The notes under the pieces are model-generated. The model did not search any database. It saw only the letters and a list, made by a program, of their open reading frames with translations, and was not told the DNA's origin. A program made the position numbers and the translations under genes. A DNA stretch of 64,000 nucleotides from Pseudofulvibacter geojedonensis (GTDB lineage: Bacteria > Bacteroidota > Bacteroidia > Flavobacteriales > Flavobacteriaceae). The DNA lies in the NCBI RefSeq assembly GCF_042675745.1, contig NZ_JBHTJM010000005.1:186001-250000 (forward strand). Reading direction: 5' to 3'. Positions 15,842-24,259 of the stretch are shown piece after piece; position 1 is the first letter of the stretch; the number at the start of each line of letters is the position of its first letter.

Positions 15842-16888
15842 TTATATCTTTTTATGTTTACGCAAAACATTACTTGTTAAGCCATTATACTCTTTTCTAT
15901 TCTTAACTATTTGTATTGCCGTAAATAGTGCTTCTTTAAAAGAACTCGCATCTGCTTTTCCTTTTCCAGCTATATCATAAGCTGTACCATGATCTGGTGA
16001 TGTTCTTACCGCTTCTAATCCAGCAGTATAATTAACTCCATTTCCAAATGTTAAGGTTTTAAAAGGTATTAAGCCTTGATCATGATAAGAAGCAATTACT
16101 GCATCAAACTTTTGATAAGTATTAGACCCAAAAAAACCATCGGCCGCATAAGGTCCAAAAACCATCATTCCTTTTTGGTATAAATCTTTAATAGTTGGCT
16201 TTAAAATATCTTCATCTTCTTTACCTATTACACCATTATCTCCTGCGTGAGGGTTTATACCTAAAACTGCGATTTTTGGTTTGTTTACTCTAAAATCTTT
16301 TTTTAAAGATTCATAAATGGTAGTTATTTTTTCTCTAATTAACTTTGGCGTAATTGTTCCTGCAACATCTTTTACTGCTACATGGTCTGTTAATAAACCT
16401 ACTTTTAATTCATCGGAAACCATGAACATTAACGGATTGCCTTCAAGTTCCTTTGCTAAAAAATCTGTATGACCTGGAAAAGAAAAATCTTTAGTTTGAA
16501 TATTCGATTTATTTATAGGGGCCGTTAAAAGTGCATCTATTTTCTTTTCTTTCAAAGCTTTTGTAGCTTCCTGTAATGATTCTATAGCCCTCTTCCCCGC
16601 TTCTTCTGTTTCTTGCCCGAATTCAAAATTAAACGATTCTTTCCAAATACTAAAAATGTTTAATTTTTTATCTGACAACCTTTCAAAAGAGTCAACTCTT
16701 TGGGTTGCAACTGGCATATTTAAATGCTTTTTTAAAAACTGAAAAGCTTTATTAGAGGCAAACACTACCGGAGTACAAAACTCAAACATTCTAGGGTCTT
16801 CAAAAGTTTTTAATATTAATTCTGCTCCTACACCATTTAAATCACCAACAGAAATACCGATTATTATCTTTTTGGGTTTCTTATCCAT
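15842..16888 (-). CDS. pdxA: 4-hydroxythreonine-4-phosphate dehydrogenase
   Basis: A 348-residue PdxA that oxidises 4-phosphohydroxy-L-threonine for pyridoxal phosphate synthesis, with NAD and a divalent metal. Metal-ligand regions are visible: FPGHTDFLA, ASYHDQGLIPFK and VRTSPDHGTAYDIAG. The N-terminal GISVGDLNGVGAEL is typical. It diverges from ribE across an 83-base promoter region. Confidence 0.95.
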   Translation of the reverse strand: MDKKPKKIIIGISVGDLNGVGAELILKTFEDPRMFEFCTPVVFASNKAFQFLKKHLNMPVATQRVDSFERLSDKKLNIFSIWKESFNFEFGQETEEAGKRAIESLQEATKALKEKKIDALLTAPINKSNIQTKDFSFPGHTDFLAKELEGNPLMFMVSDELKVGLLTDHVAVKDVAGTITPKLIREKITTIYESLKKDFRVNKPKIAVLGINPHAGDNGVIGKEDEDILKPTIKDLYQKGMMVFGPYAADGFFGSNTYQKFDAVIASYHDQGLIPFKTLTFGNGVNYTAGLEAVRTSPDHGTAYDIAGKGKADASSFKEALFTAIQIVKNRKEYNGLTSNVLRKHKKI

Positions 16889-16919
16889 TATATACTAATT
16901 GCATTTTTTATCCTTACTA

Positions 16920-16950
16920 TTGAAGCAATGTTCAAATTTATCTAATTTTG
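16920..16950 (+). promoter_or_regulatory. ribE promoter
   Basis: A -33 TTG (16920-16922), a 20-base spacer and a perfect -7 box TAATTTTG (16943-16950), 21 bases ahead of the ribE ATG. On the minus strand TAAATTTG (16933-16940) could be the -7 box of pdxA, so the two promoters overlap. Confidence 0.7.
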
Positions 16951-16971
16951 CAATACAAAAATAACTATTTA

Positions 16972-17565
16972 ATGTTTACTGGAATAATTGAAAGCTTAGG
17001 AAAGCTAACACATATTGAAAAAGAAGGAACAAATGTTCATTTTACATTGACCTCTGACTTTACAGAAGAATTAAAAATTGATCAAAGCGTAGCTCACAAC
17101 GGTGTCTGCCTAACTGTAGTAACAATAAAAGACAATTCATACACAGTTACAGCAATAGATGAAACCTTACAGAAAACCACTTTAAACAATTTTAAAATAG
17201 GCGATGAAATTAATTTAGAGAGAGGAATGAAGTTAGGAGATAGGCTTGACGGACATATCGTTCAAGGGCATGTAGATCAAACTGGAACTTGCACTCATAT
17301 TAAACAAGAAGAAGGTAGCTGGATATTTACATTTAAATACGATGAAAGCTTAAACAATATAACTATTGAAAAAGGCTCTATAACAGTTAACGGAACCAGT
17401 TTAACTGTTGTAAATTCTAAAAACAACTCTTTTAGCGTAGCTATTATACCTTATACTTTTGAAAATACAATATTTAAAAACTTAAAAATTGGAAATGAGG
17501 TTAACCTTGAATTTGACGTTATTGGAAAATACGTTTCAAGATTACACCAAAAAAACAAGGCTTAA
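16972..17565 (+). CDS. ribE: Riboflavin synthase alpha chain
   Basis: A 197-residue enzyme that dismutates two 6,7-dimethyl-8-ribityllumazines to riboflavin. ATG 16972 is chosen because it gives the conserved start MFTGIIESLG. Two homologous lumazine-binding halves are visible, with AHNGVCLTVV in the first and GSITVNGTSLTVV in the second. The gene has its own promoter and its stop codon lies inside the terminator stem. Confidence 0.96.
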   Translation: MFTGIIESLGKLTHIEKEGTNVHFTLTSDFTEELKIDQSVAHNGVCLTVVTIKDNSYTVTAIDETLQKTTLNNFKIGDEINLERGMKLGDRLDGHIVQGHVDQTGTCTHIKQEEGSWIFTFKYDESLNNITIEKGSITVNGTSLTVVNSKNNSFSVAIIPYTFENTIFKNLKIGNEVNLEFDVIGKYVSRLHQKNKA

Positions 17566-17582
17566 TCTAAAGATTAAGCCTT
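17557..17582 (+). terminator. Terminator overlapping ribE stop
   Basis: AAGGCTTAATC / GATTAAGCCTT, a perfect 11-bp stem with a 4-nt loop. The ribE TAA lies within the first arm. Confidence 0.75.
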
Positions 17583-17592
17583 AATGTATAAT

Positions 17593-17796
17593 TTATTTAT
17601 TTATTTGCTTTTTAATTCCGTAGATTACACCAGAGGCTAATAGCAATAAAACACCACCATCTATAGGTAATCCTGGAGGTGGTTGCTGAGGAGCTGGTGG
17701 TTCTTGTACAGAAGGCGATCCACTCATTATAAAAACCATCGCTAGTATAACTACCAATGCAACCGAGGCAAGAATTTTATAATTTTTAATCTTCAT
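17593..17796 (-). CDS. Small PID-CTERM-like sorted peptide
   Basis: A 67-residue exported peptide. ATG 17796 gives an N-terminal hydrophobic helix, then a short Pro/Gln-rich linker and the C-terminal signature GLPIDGGVLLLLASGV followed by a basic tail. This Pro-Ile-Asp motif plus helix plus basic end matches the PID-CTERM type of predicted sorting signals in Bacteroidota, thought to be processed by exosortase-like enzymes. Almost all of the protein is signal, so it may be a precursor of a very short surface peptide. No sorting enzyme is present in the window. Confidence 0.7.
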   Translation of the reverse strand: MKIKNYKILASVALVVILAMVFIMSGSPSVQEPPAPQQPPPGLPIDGGVLLLLASGVIYGIKKQINK

Positions 17797-17802
17797 AGTT
17801 TG

Positions 17803-17833
17803 TAAAAGTATAAAAAAATATGAGTTGACCAAA
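17803..17833 (-). promoter_or_regulatory. Promoter of PID-CTERM peptide gene
   Basis: On the minus strand TTTG (17830-17833), a 19-base spacer and TACTTTTA (17803-17810) form a near-consensus promoter whose -7 box ends 6 bases before the ATG, implying a very short or absent leader. An inverted repeat TTGACC-N10-GGTCAA (17825-17846) overlaps the -33 region. Confidence 0.55.
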
Positions 17834-17846
17834 AAAAATAGGTCAA

Positions 17847-18310
17847 TCGCCCAAAAATTTTACATTAACGCTACAATTTGTTAATAAAGCACTTAAAACA
17901 AGCACCAAATTAAGTGGCAAATATAATTAAATATGTAGTAATACAAAGAAGTTGTTATATTTTTTTTACTTAACTATTTGTTAGTCAAATTATTGTTAAT
18001 AAGTGACTTCCAAAAGTCAAAAATAACTCACATTTATCTAACTTTTATAAGTATATAGTAGCAAGTCAAAAAACAGGATTCTTAGTACTTACATCAAAGC
18101 TAGTTAACTTCTATACCATTAATTAAAGTCATTTAAATAATTGACAACTTTTACAAATTGATTAGTACTCTATCATAAAATGATGGTGTTTTTAGCCTAC
18201 AGCATAATTCACACAAATTAAAAACCAAAAAAATCAGTTTTTAAAACCCACAAAATCAACTTGTTACACATTTTTTTCATTTTTTTTTGATTTCAAAAAA
18301 CCATACTAAC
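17847..18310. other. AT-rich intergenic region, no gene seen
   Basis: About 460 bases of AT-rich sequence between the PID-CTERM peptide and the DUF4331 genes. I see no open frame with a plausible start, no tRNA and no strong hairpin. The probable ECF-type site for the DUF4331 unit begins just after it. Confidence 0.5.
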
Positions 18311-18331
18311 TTTTATTACGTAGGTAATAGT
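18311..18331 (+). promoter_or_regulatory. Candidate ECF-sigma site upstream of DUF4331 genes
   Basis: A TTTTAT stretch followed by CGTAGGTAATAGT. The same block, CGTAAGTAATAGT after TTTTTAT, occurs at 23560-23579 upstream of the ECF sigma gene. Two copies in front of a target unit and the sigma gene suggest an autoregulated promoter element. Confidence 0.45.
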
Positions 18332-18350
18332 GAATCAAAAAATTAACAAG

Positions 18351-19004
18351 ATGAATAAAAAAAGAAAAATTCTAATTACATCCGTAATCGGATTAATTGC
18401 AGGCCTAACTTTAATTTCTGCAGATCACATAGATGCACCAGAAGTTGCTGGAGGAGCATCTGACATTACAGACTTTTATGCCTTTCAGGGACAAGACACC
18501 AATAATTTAGTATTTGTTGCCAACGTTCAAGGTTTAATTAGCCCTGGCTCAACCGCAAATGCTTCATTTAGCGAAAACACTTTAATTGAATTTAATATTG
18601 ATAATGATGGTGACAATGCTGAAGATTTAGTTATTCAAGCTATTCCTAGAGGAAACAAAATGTATTTCTTTGGTCCATCATCACCTACAACAACTGGTTT
18701 AAACAGCACCATTTTACAATCTAGTGCTTATACTAATAATGTTGCTATTACAAATTATGGACAAAATGCTGTAATAGAAAATAATGATGGTATGATGTTT
18801 TTTGCTGGACCTAGAGACGATCCTTTTTTCATGGATTTTGCTCAGTATTCAGAAATTATTGCTGGTAACGCAACATCATTTAACGACCCAGGTACAGATA
18901 CATTTGCCGGTACTAATGTTTTATCTGTGGTAGTTGAAGTTCCTAAATCTTTATTAGGTTCTAGTGCTACATTAAACACATGGGTAGAAGTAAAAAACAA
19001 ATAA
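18351..19004 (+). CDS. DUF4331 family exported protein (first copy)
   Basis: A 217-residue protein with an N-terminal signal helix (after MNKKRK) and the DUF4331 start ADHIDAPEVAGGASDITDFYAF. It covers the first part of the family fold. ATG 18351 is preferred over GTG 18330, which lies inside the putative promoter element. The next gene encodes another DUF4331-like segment 20 bases on, so the two may be halves of one functional unit. The family has no firmly established role. Here it opens an envelope gene set that ends with an ECF sigma/anti-sigma pair. Confidence 0.75.
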   Translation: MNKKRKILITSVIGLIAGLTLISADHIDAPEVAGGASDITDFYAFQGQDTNNLVFVANVQGLISPGSTANASFSENTLIEFNIDNDGDNAEDLVIQAIPRGNKMYFFGPSSPTTTGLNSTILQSSAYTNNVAITNYGQNAVIENNDGMMFFAGPRDDPFFMDFAQYSEIIAGNATSFNDPGTDTFAGTNVLSVVVEVPKSLLGSSATLNTWVEVKNK

Positions 19005-19024
19005 TAACTACTAAACTTAAAATT

Positions 19025-19582
19025 ATGACAATTAAAAATATAAAATATTTAATTTTAGCAAGTGGGCTATCTCTTTTAACAATTCAATGTTCTAATGATG
19101 ATTCTCCTTCTAACAACAATACATTGGACTTTTCAGGAACTTACATGCAAGTTGACCAAATGGGTAGACCTGCAGTGAATACTGTATTTGTGTCTTCAGG
19201 AAGTAAAGATGCTTTTAACAAAACAATCCCATCAAATCAAAATGGGCAATTTCAAAATATGTTTCAAACCAATTTACAAGCCTTAAGTCCTGCATTTGCC
19301 AATCCTGGAGATATGAACGCATTAGGACAAGATGCTGCTGCATTTACTGGTTTATTGGCAACAGACGTATTAAATGTTTCAACAGGAGGAACCACTACTT
19401 TTTATGACGGAACTAATGTATTAACAGGAAGAAATTTAACCGATGATGTTATTACAGTTGAACTATTACTAATTTTTGGTGGAGAAGATTTTACAGAAAA
19501 CCCTAATTTATCTGATGATCATGTAGATGCTAACGACAAACAGTTTTTAACTTCGTTTCCGTACTTAGCCTCTCCTTGGTAA
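19025..19582 (+). CDS. DUF4331 family lipoprotein (second copy)
   Basis: A 185-residue protein starting at ATG 19025 with a lipoprotein signal (lipobox ending TIQC, followed by Ser-Asn-Asp-Asp). The body contains FSGTYMQVDQMGRPAVNTVF, and the C-terminus DHVDANDKQFLTSFPYLASP matches the conserved end of DUF4331 proteins. The first copy lacks this end, so the pair looks like a split family member. It is probably anchored in the outer membrane. Confidence 0.75.
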   Translation: MTIKNIKYLILASGLSLLTIQCSNDDSPSNNNTLDFSGTYMQVDQMGRPAVNTVFVSSGSKDAFNKTIPSNQNGQFQNMFQTNLQALSPAFANPGDMNALGQDAAAFTGLLATDVLNVSTGGTTTFYDGTNVLTGRNLTDDVITVELLLIFGGEDFTENPNLSDDHVDANDKQFLTSFPYLASPW

Positions 19583-19691
19583 TTTACTCTAGTAACTGGG
19601 GTAGTTTTATGAAGTAAAAAACATAGAATATAGAAAAACTATCCCTTTTACTTCTTTAGTTGAAAAAGCAAATTATTTAATACTTGACAAT

Positions 19692-20981
19692 ATGAAAACA
19701 TCTTATATAACAATATTTTCAATCATTAGTTTGTTTACTATAACTAGTTGTGTTAAAGAAACCAATAGTTTAAGCAATAAAAATGATTATTTAGCATATT
19801 TAACTCCATCAAACTCTAACAATTCATATAACGAAGAATTACTGTTTTGGAATAAAAAGCTAGACAAACATCCTGATCAATTTCCTTATTTATTAAAAAT
19901 AGCTCATGCAGAAAATGCCTTATTTGAATCCACAGGAAAAATAGAACATCTTATAAACGCTGAAAGCAAACTAACCGATATTAATAAAAAAACCAACTAC
20001 AATAATGCCAATTATTTAAGAGCATTGGCTAAAAACTACATTTCTCAGCATAAATTTAAAAAAGCTTTAAAAATTCTTAAAAAAGCAGAACTTAATGGCG
20101 AGAAACTTACCGCTACACACAAAATGCTATTTGATGTGTATTTAGAATTAGGTCATAAAACAGAAGCCGAAGAATACTTATCGAAATTTAAAAACTTTGA
20201 AGACTTTGACTATTTAATTCGTTTAGCTAAATGGAGTGATCATGAGGGTGATTTAGATAATGCCATTCAAAAATTAGAAATGGCTCTAGTTAAAGCTAAA
20301 AAATCAAATAATAATCATTTACAACAATGGAGCTACACAAATCTTGCAGATTTTTATGGACACGCTAATGATATTGAAAAATCATATCAATATTACCTAA
20401 AGGCCTTAAAATTGAACCCTAATAATGCTTATGCTAAAAAAGGAATTGCATGGATATTATACTCTCATGAAAACAACCCAAAAGAAGCTCTAAATATTTT
20501 AAATAGCATCACTAAAAATTATACATCTCCAGATTATTTTTTGCTAAAAGCAGAAATTTATGAGTTTTTAAATAATTCTGAATTAAAAAAAGAAAATATA
20601 GACACTTATTTAGAGTTAAGCAAAAATCCTAAATACGGAAACATGTATAATAAATACAATGCTTTATTAAACATTGAAGAGTTCAATAACTTTAATGATG
20701 CTTTAGAAACTGTTAAAGCAGAAATAAACTTAAGACCTACGCCTCAATCTTACGGATTACTAGCTTGGTTACATTACCACAAAGGAAACCATAAAGAAGC
20801 TTTAAATATTGCCAATGAGCATGTAATAGGAAAAACATTTGAACCTGAAACCCTATATCAGGTAGCAGTAATTTTAAAAGCTAACGATTTTACCGATAAA
20901 ACTTTTAAAATTAAAAAAGATTTAATGGAAAGTAAATATGAATTAGGGCCACTAATGGCAAAAAAAGTAGAACGCTTATAA
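19692..20981 (+). CDS. TPR-repeat lipoprotein
   Basis: A 429-residue lipoprotein (signal ending FTITSC) made mostly of tetratricopeptide helical pairs, for example LKILKKAELNGEKLTATHKM and LQQWSYTNLADFYGHANDIE. TPR domains are protein-protein scaffolds. It lies between the DUF4331 pair and the TonB receptor on the same strand, so it is likely the periplasmic or surface partner in that uptake unit. Confidence 0.8.
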   Translation: MKTSYITIFSIISLFTITSCVKETNSLSNKNDYLAYLTPSNSNNSYNEELLFWNKKLDKHPDQFPYLLKIAHAENALFESTGKIEHLINAESKLTDINKKTNYNNANYLRALAKNYISQHKFKKALKILKKAELNGEKLTATHKMLFDVYLELGHKTEAEEYLSKFKNFEDFDYLIRLAKWSDHEGDLDNAIQKLEMALVKAKKSNNNHLQQWSYTNLADFYGHANDIEKSYQYYLKALKLNPNNAYAKKGIAWILYSHENNPKEALNILNSITKNYTSPDYFLLKAEIYEFLNNSELKKENIDTYLELSKNPKYGNMYNKYNALLNIEEFNNFNDALETVKAEINLRPTPQSYGLLAWLHYHKGNHKEALNIANEHVIGKTFEPETLYQVAVILKANDFTDKTFKIKKDLMESKYELGPLMAKKVERL

Positions 20982-21075
20982 CAAAAGCTTTAAATAAATT
21001 ATTGATTATGCCATGTTATACTTTTTAACAAACTATTCATAAAATGAATTTTACAAATAGTAATCTGTAAAATTT

Positions 21076-21119
21076 CTATCGAGAATAAAAAATTAAGTCC
21101 CCAAATCTATTCTCGATAG
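21076..21119 (+). terminator. Inverted repeat after TPR gene
   Basis: CTATCGAGAATA (21076-21087) pairs perfectly with TATTCTCGATAG (21108-21119), a 12-bp stem with a 20-nt loop followed by TTTTCC. Probable terminator or attenuator before the TonB receptor gene. Confidence 0.6.
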
Positions 21120-21177
21120 TTTTCCTAAACTTAACATAAGCATAACTTTTCATCAAACATCATTAAAACCGATATTG

Positions 21178-21185
21178 TACTTTTG
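21178..21185 (+). promoter_or_regulatory. -7 box upstream of TonB receptor
   Basis: TACTTTTG fits TAnnTTTG about 50 bases before the receptor ATG. No clear -33 TTG is seen at the right spacing, so support is partial. Confidence 0.4.
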
Positions 21186-21236
21186 AAAAAATAGATTTTT
21201 TAACTGGGTCACAAAGCACCTCCACGCAATAAAAAC

Positions 21237-23456
21237 ATGAAAATTAAACTACTAACTCTTATTTTATTAATAAGTAGCTCCACTGTTTTTTCTCAAACAT
21301 TTTCAGGAAAAATAGTAGATGTTTACCAAAACCCTATTCAAGGAGCTAATATTTTAAATAAAAATACAGACCATCATACGCATTCTAACGATCTTGGAAA
21401 ATTTATATTAGAAAACTGCAATGTAGGCGATACTCTACAAGTTTCTTTTATTGGCTATGAATCTAAATTAACTGTAATTAAAGATTTGACAAAACCAGCG
21501 TCAATAATTCTAAATTATAAAATTATAAATCTAGAAGAGGTTTTAATTACGCCAAAAATAAATGCCTTAAATGTTTTTTCAGATATAGATATTCAAACAA
21601 ATCCTGTTAACTCATCTCAAGATATTTTAAAGAAAGTACCAGGCCTTTTTATAGGTCAGCACGCTGGAGGAGGTAAAGCTGAGCAAATATTTTTAAGAGG
21701 CTTTGATATAGATCACGGAACTGACATTAACATTACTGTAGATGGAATGCCTGTTAATATGGTATCTCACGCTCACGGGCAGGGCTATTCAGATTTACAC
21801 TTTGTAATACCAGAAACTATTGAAAAAATAGATTTTGGCAAAGGGCCGTATTACCAAGACCAAGGTAACTTTAGTACAGCAGGTCATGTTGGTTTTAACA
21901 CCAAAGAACAGCTTAACAACAGTTTAATAAAACTAGAACTTGGTCAATTTAATACGCAAAGGTATTTAGGTATGTTTAATTTATTAAACAATAAAAAACA
22001 TCATTCATTTTTGGCAACTGAGTTTATAGCTACTGACGGTTATTTTGACAGTTCTCAAAATTTTAACAGAATAAATATTTTTGGTAAATACACCGGTACA
22101 ATATCTAATCAAGACATAATAGGAGTTTCTCTTTCGCATTTCACCAGTAAATGGGATGCTTCTGGACAAATACCTCAACGTGCAATAGACAGAGGACTTA
22201 TAACTAGATTTGGAGCTATTGATGATACCGAAGGTGGTTTTACATCTAGAAGTAATGCCTTATTAAACTATAAAAAAATAATCAACTCAAATTCATCTAT
22301 AGAAAGTAAAGTATATTTAAACAAGTATGATTTTGAATTGTATTCTAACTTTACTTTCTTTTTAGAAGACCCTGTTAATGGAGATCAAATTAGACAAAAA
22401 GAAGACAGAATTATATACGGATTAAGCTCTGTTTACAATTCATCTTTTTCTAATGAAAAACTAACCGGAAACTGGCAGTTAGGTTTAAGTTTACGTAATG
22501 ACCAAAGTAAAAACAATGAGCTTTCTCGTACATTAAACAGAACACAAACATTAGAACAAATACAATTAGGCGATATTAACGAAACCAACTTAGGTTTAAG
22601 CCTAGGAACTACTTTAAATATCGGAAAATGGACTTTTAATCCGTCTATGAGATTAGATTATTTTGATTTTAAATACCAAAACAAACTAAATCCTCTTTAT
22701 AAAATAGAAAATGAAAACAAAGCAATTATAAGCCCTAAACTTAACACCCTGTACAACCCTACAAACAAGTTACAGTTGTATGCAAAAACAGGCACAGGGT
22801 TTCATTCTAACGACACTAGAGTTGTTGTTGCTAGAGAAGGTGAGGAAATATTGCCAAAAGTTTATGGTTTTGATTTAGGTTATATCTGGAAACCAACCCA
22901 AAAAATGATATTAAACATGGCTTATTGGTACTTGTATTCTGAGCAAGAATTTGTTTACGTTGGAGATGCTGGTATAGTAGAACCTAGTGGCAAAACTGCA
23001 AGACAAGGAATTGATTTAAGCTATAGATACCAACCATATAAATTTCTATTTTGGAATCTTGATGCTAATTACACATACGCTCGTTCTATAGATGCACCAA
23101 GAGATGAAAATTATATTCCGTTAGCACCAGACTTTACTTTAACAACTGGCATCAACATAAAATTAGACTCTGGATTTTATAGTGGTATCAACTTACGCCA
23201 TTTAGCAAATAGACCTGCAAACGAAGACAACTCAATTATAGCCAAAGGGTATACCGTAACAGATTTAAACCTAGGCTACAAATGGAAAAAAATGAATATA
23301 GGCATTCAAATACAAAATTTGTTTAATACGGAATGGAATGAAACCCAATTTGCAACTGAATCTAGATTGCAAAATGAATCAGAATCTGTTGAGGAAATAC
23401 ATTTTACTCCAGGTACTCCTTTCTTTATCAACTCATCAATTCAATATAATTTTTAA
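21237..23456 (+). CDS. TonB-dependent receptor with His-rich plug
   Basis: A 739-residue outer-membrane receptor. Signal peptide, carboxypeptidase-D-like domain (about 20-100), plug domain and C-terminal beta-barrel ending in Phe (IQYNF). The plug contains HAGGGKAEQIFLRGFDIDHG and NMVSHAHGQGYSDLHF, a cluster of His unusual for glycan receptors and suggestive of a metal or metal-complex ligand. It follows the DUF4331/TPR genes and precedes the sigma factor. Substrate is inferred, not shown. Confidence 0.88.
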   Translation: MKIKLLTLILLISSSTVFSQTFSGKIVDVYQNPIQGANILNKNTDHHTHSNDLGKFILENCNVGDTLQVSFIGYESKLTVIKDLTKPASIILNYKIINLEEVLITPKINALNVFSDIDIQTNPVNSSQDILKKVPGLFIGQHAGGGKAEQIFLRGFDIDHGTDINITVDGMPVNMVSHAHGQGYSDLHFVIPETIEKIDFGKGPYYQDQGNFSTAGHVGFNTKEQLNNSLIKLELGQFNTQRYLGMFNLLNNKKHHSFLATEFIATDGYFDSSQNFNRINIFGKYTGTISNQDIIGVSLSHFTSKWDASGQIPQRAIDRGLITRFGAIDDTEGGFTSRSNALLNYKKIINSNSSIESKVYLNKYDFELYSNFTFFLEDPVNGDQIRQKEDRIIYGLSSVYNSSFSNEKLTGNWQLGLSLRNDQSKNNELSRTLNRTQTLEQIQLGDINETNLGLSLGTTLNIGKWTFNPSMRLDYFDFKYQNKLNPLYKIENENKAIISPKLNTLYNPTNKLQLYAKTGTGFHSNDTRVVVAREGEEILPKVYGFDLGYIWKPTQKMILNMAYWYLYSEQEFVYVGDAGIVEPSGKTARQGIDLSYRYQPYKFLFWNLDANYTYARSIDAPRDENYIPLAPDFTLTTGINIKLDSGFYSGINLRHLANRPANEDNSIIAKGYTVTDLNLGYKWKKMNIGIQIQNLFNTEWNETQFATESRLQNESESVEEIHFTPGTPFFINSSIQYNF

Positions 23457-23501
23457 TTAACCCGATTTTTTATATTTTGTTGTGATTTGCTTTTTGAAAA
23501 G

Positions 23502-23533
23502 CCCAAAGTTTAAGATGTCTTTGGGTTTTTCTT
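23502..23533 (+). terminator. Terminator after TonB receptor
   Basis: CCCAAAG (23502-23508) pairs with CTTTGGG (23519-23525), followed by TTTTTC and more T. It separates the receptor gene from the sigma factor unit. Confidence 0.75.
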
Positions 23534-23559
23534 TTTAAAAAAACAAAACCAAAAAGTGC

Positions 23560-23579
23560 TTTTTATCGTAAGTAATAGT
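23560..23579 (+). promoter_or_regulatory. Candidate ECF-sigma site upstream of sigma gene
   Basis: TTTTTATCGTAAGTAATAGT shares CGTARGTAATAGT and the preceding T-rich stretch with the site at 18311-18331. It lies about 150 bases before the sigma start, compatible with autoregulation. Confidence 0.45.
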
Positions 23580-23728
23580 AGAGAGACAAATTAATTATTA
23601 TGCAAAATTTAAATCAACATTGACTGAAACTATTTTAGAATGAAAATGATAAGATTTTAAAATTAGCCTCAAAACTAACAACTAAACCTTATTTTTTTTA
23701 TATATTTCTTTTTTTATATAAGCCCAGT

Positions 23729-24259
23729 ATGGAACAAGAATTATTAGTTAAAAAGTTAAAACAAAAAGATCAAAAATCTTTTGAGTATTTCTTTAATAAT
23801 TATAAAACAAGTGTTAATGGTATTGCATTTAATATTGTTAAAGATGAAGAAATAGCCCAAGAAATTACTCAAGATATTTTTCTGAAAGTTTGGAACAGTA
23901 TTGATTCTTATGATGCTAAAAAAGGAAGGCTATTTACTTGGCTTATTAATATAACTAGAAATGCGTCTATTGATAAATTAAGATCTAAAGATTATAATAA
24001 TCGAAAAAAAAATTCTGACATAGATAAATTTGCTTTTTCGATTCATGACAATGACTTTTTAGATAAAAAGGTAGATTCTATAGGGCTCAAAGAAATTGTA
24101 AACAAATTAAAAGATAAATGCCTTAGCATAATAGAACGAATTTATTTTAAAGGATATACACAAAAAGAAGTAAGTAAAGATTTAGGCATACCTATAGGTA
24201 CCGTGAAAACAAGAAACAGAAATTGTATTAATGAATTAAGATCTATGCTACATGAGTAA
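23729..24259 (+). CDS. ECF-family RNA polymerase sigma factor
   Basis: A 176-residue sigma-70 factor of ECF type. Region 2 contains AQEITQDIFLKVWNSIDSYD and region 4 contains YTQKEVSKDLGIPIGTVKTR, the helix-turn-helix that reads the -35 element. The resemblance is to SigK/RpoE-like groups that pair with RskA-type anti-sigma factors, and exactly that gene follows with an 8-base overlap. It probably controls the DUF4331/TPR/TonB unit upstream. Confidence 0.93.
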   Translation: MEQELLVKKLKQKDQKSFEYFFNNYKTSVNGIAFNIVKDEEIAQEITQDIFLKVWNSIDSYDAKKGRLFTWLINITRNASIDKLRSKDYNNRKKNSDIDKFAFSIHDNDFLDKKVDSIGLKEIVNKLKDKCLSIIERIYFKGYTQKEVSKDLGIPIGTVKTRNRNCINELRSMLHE

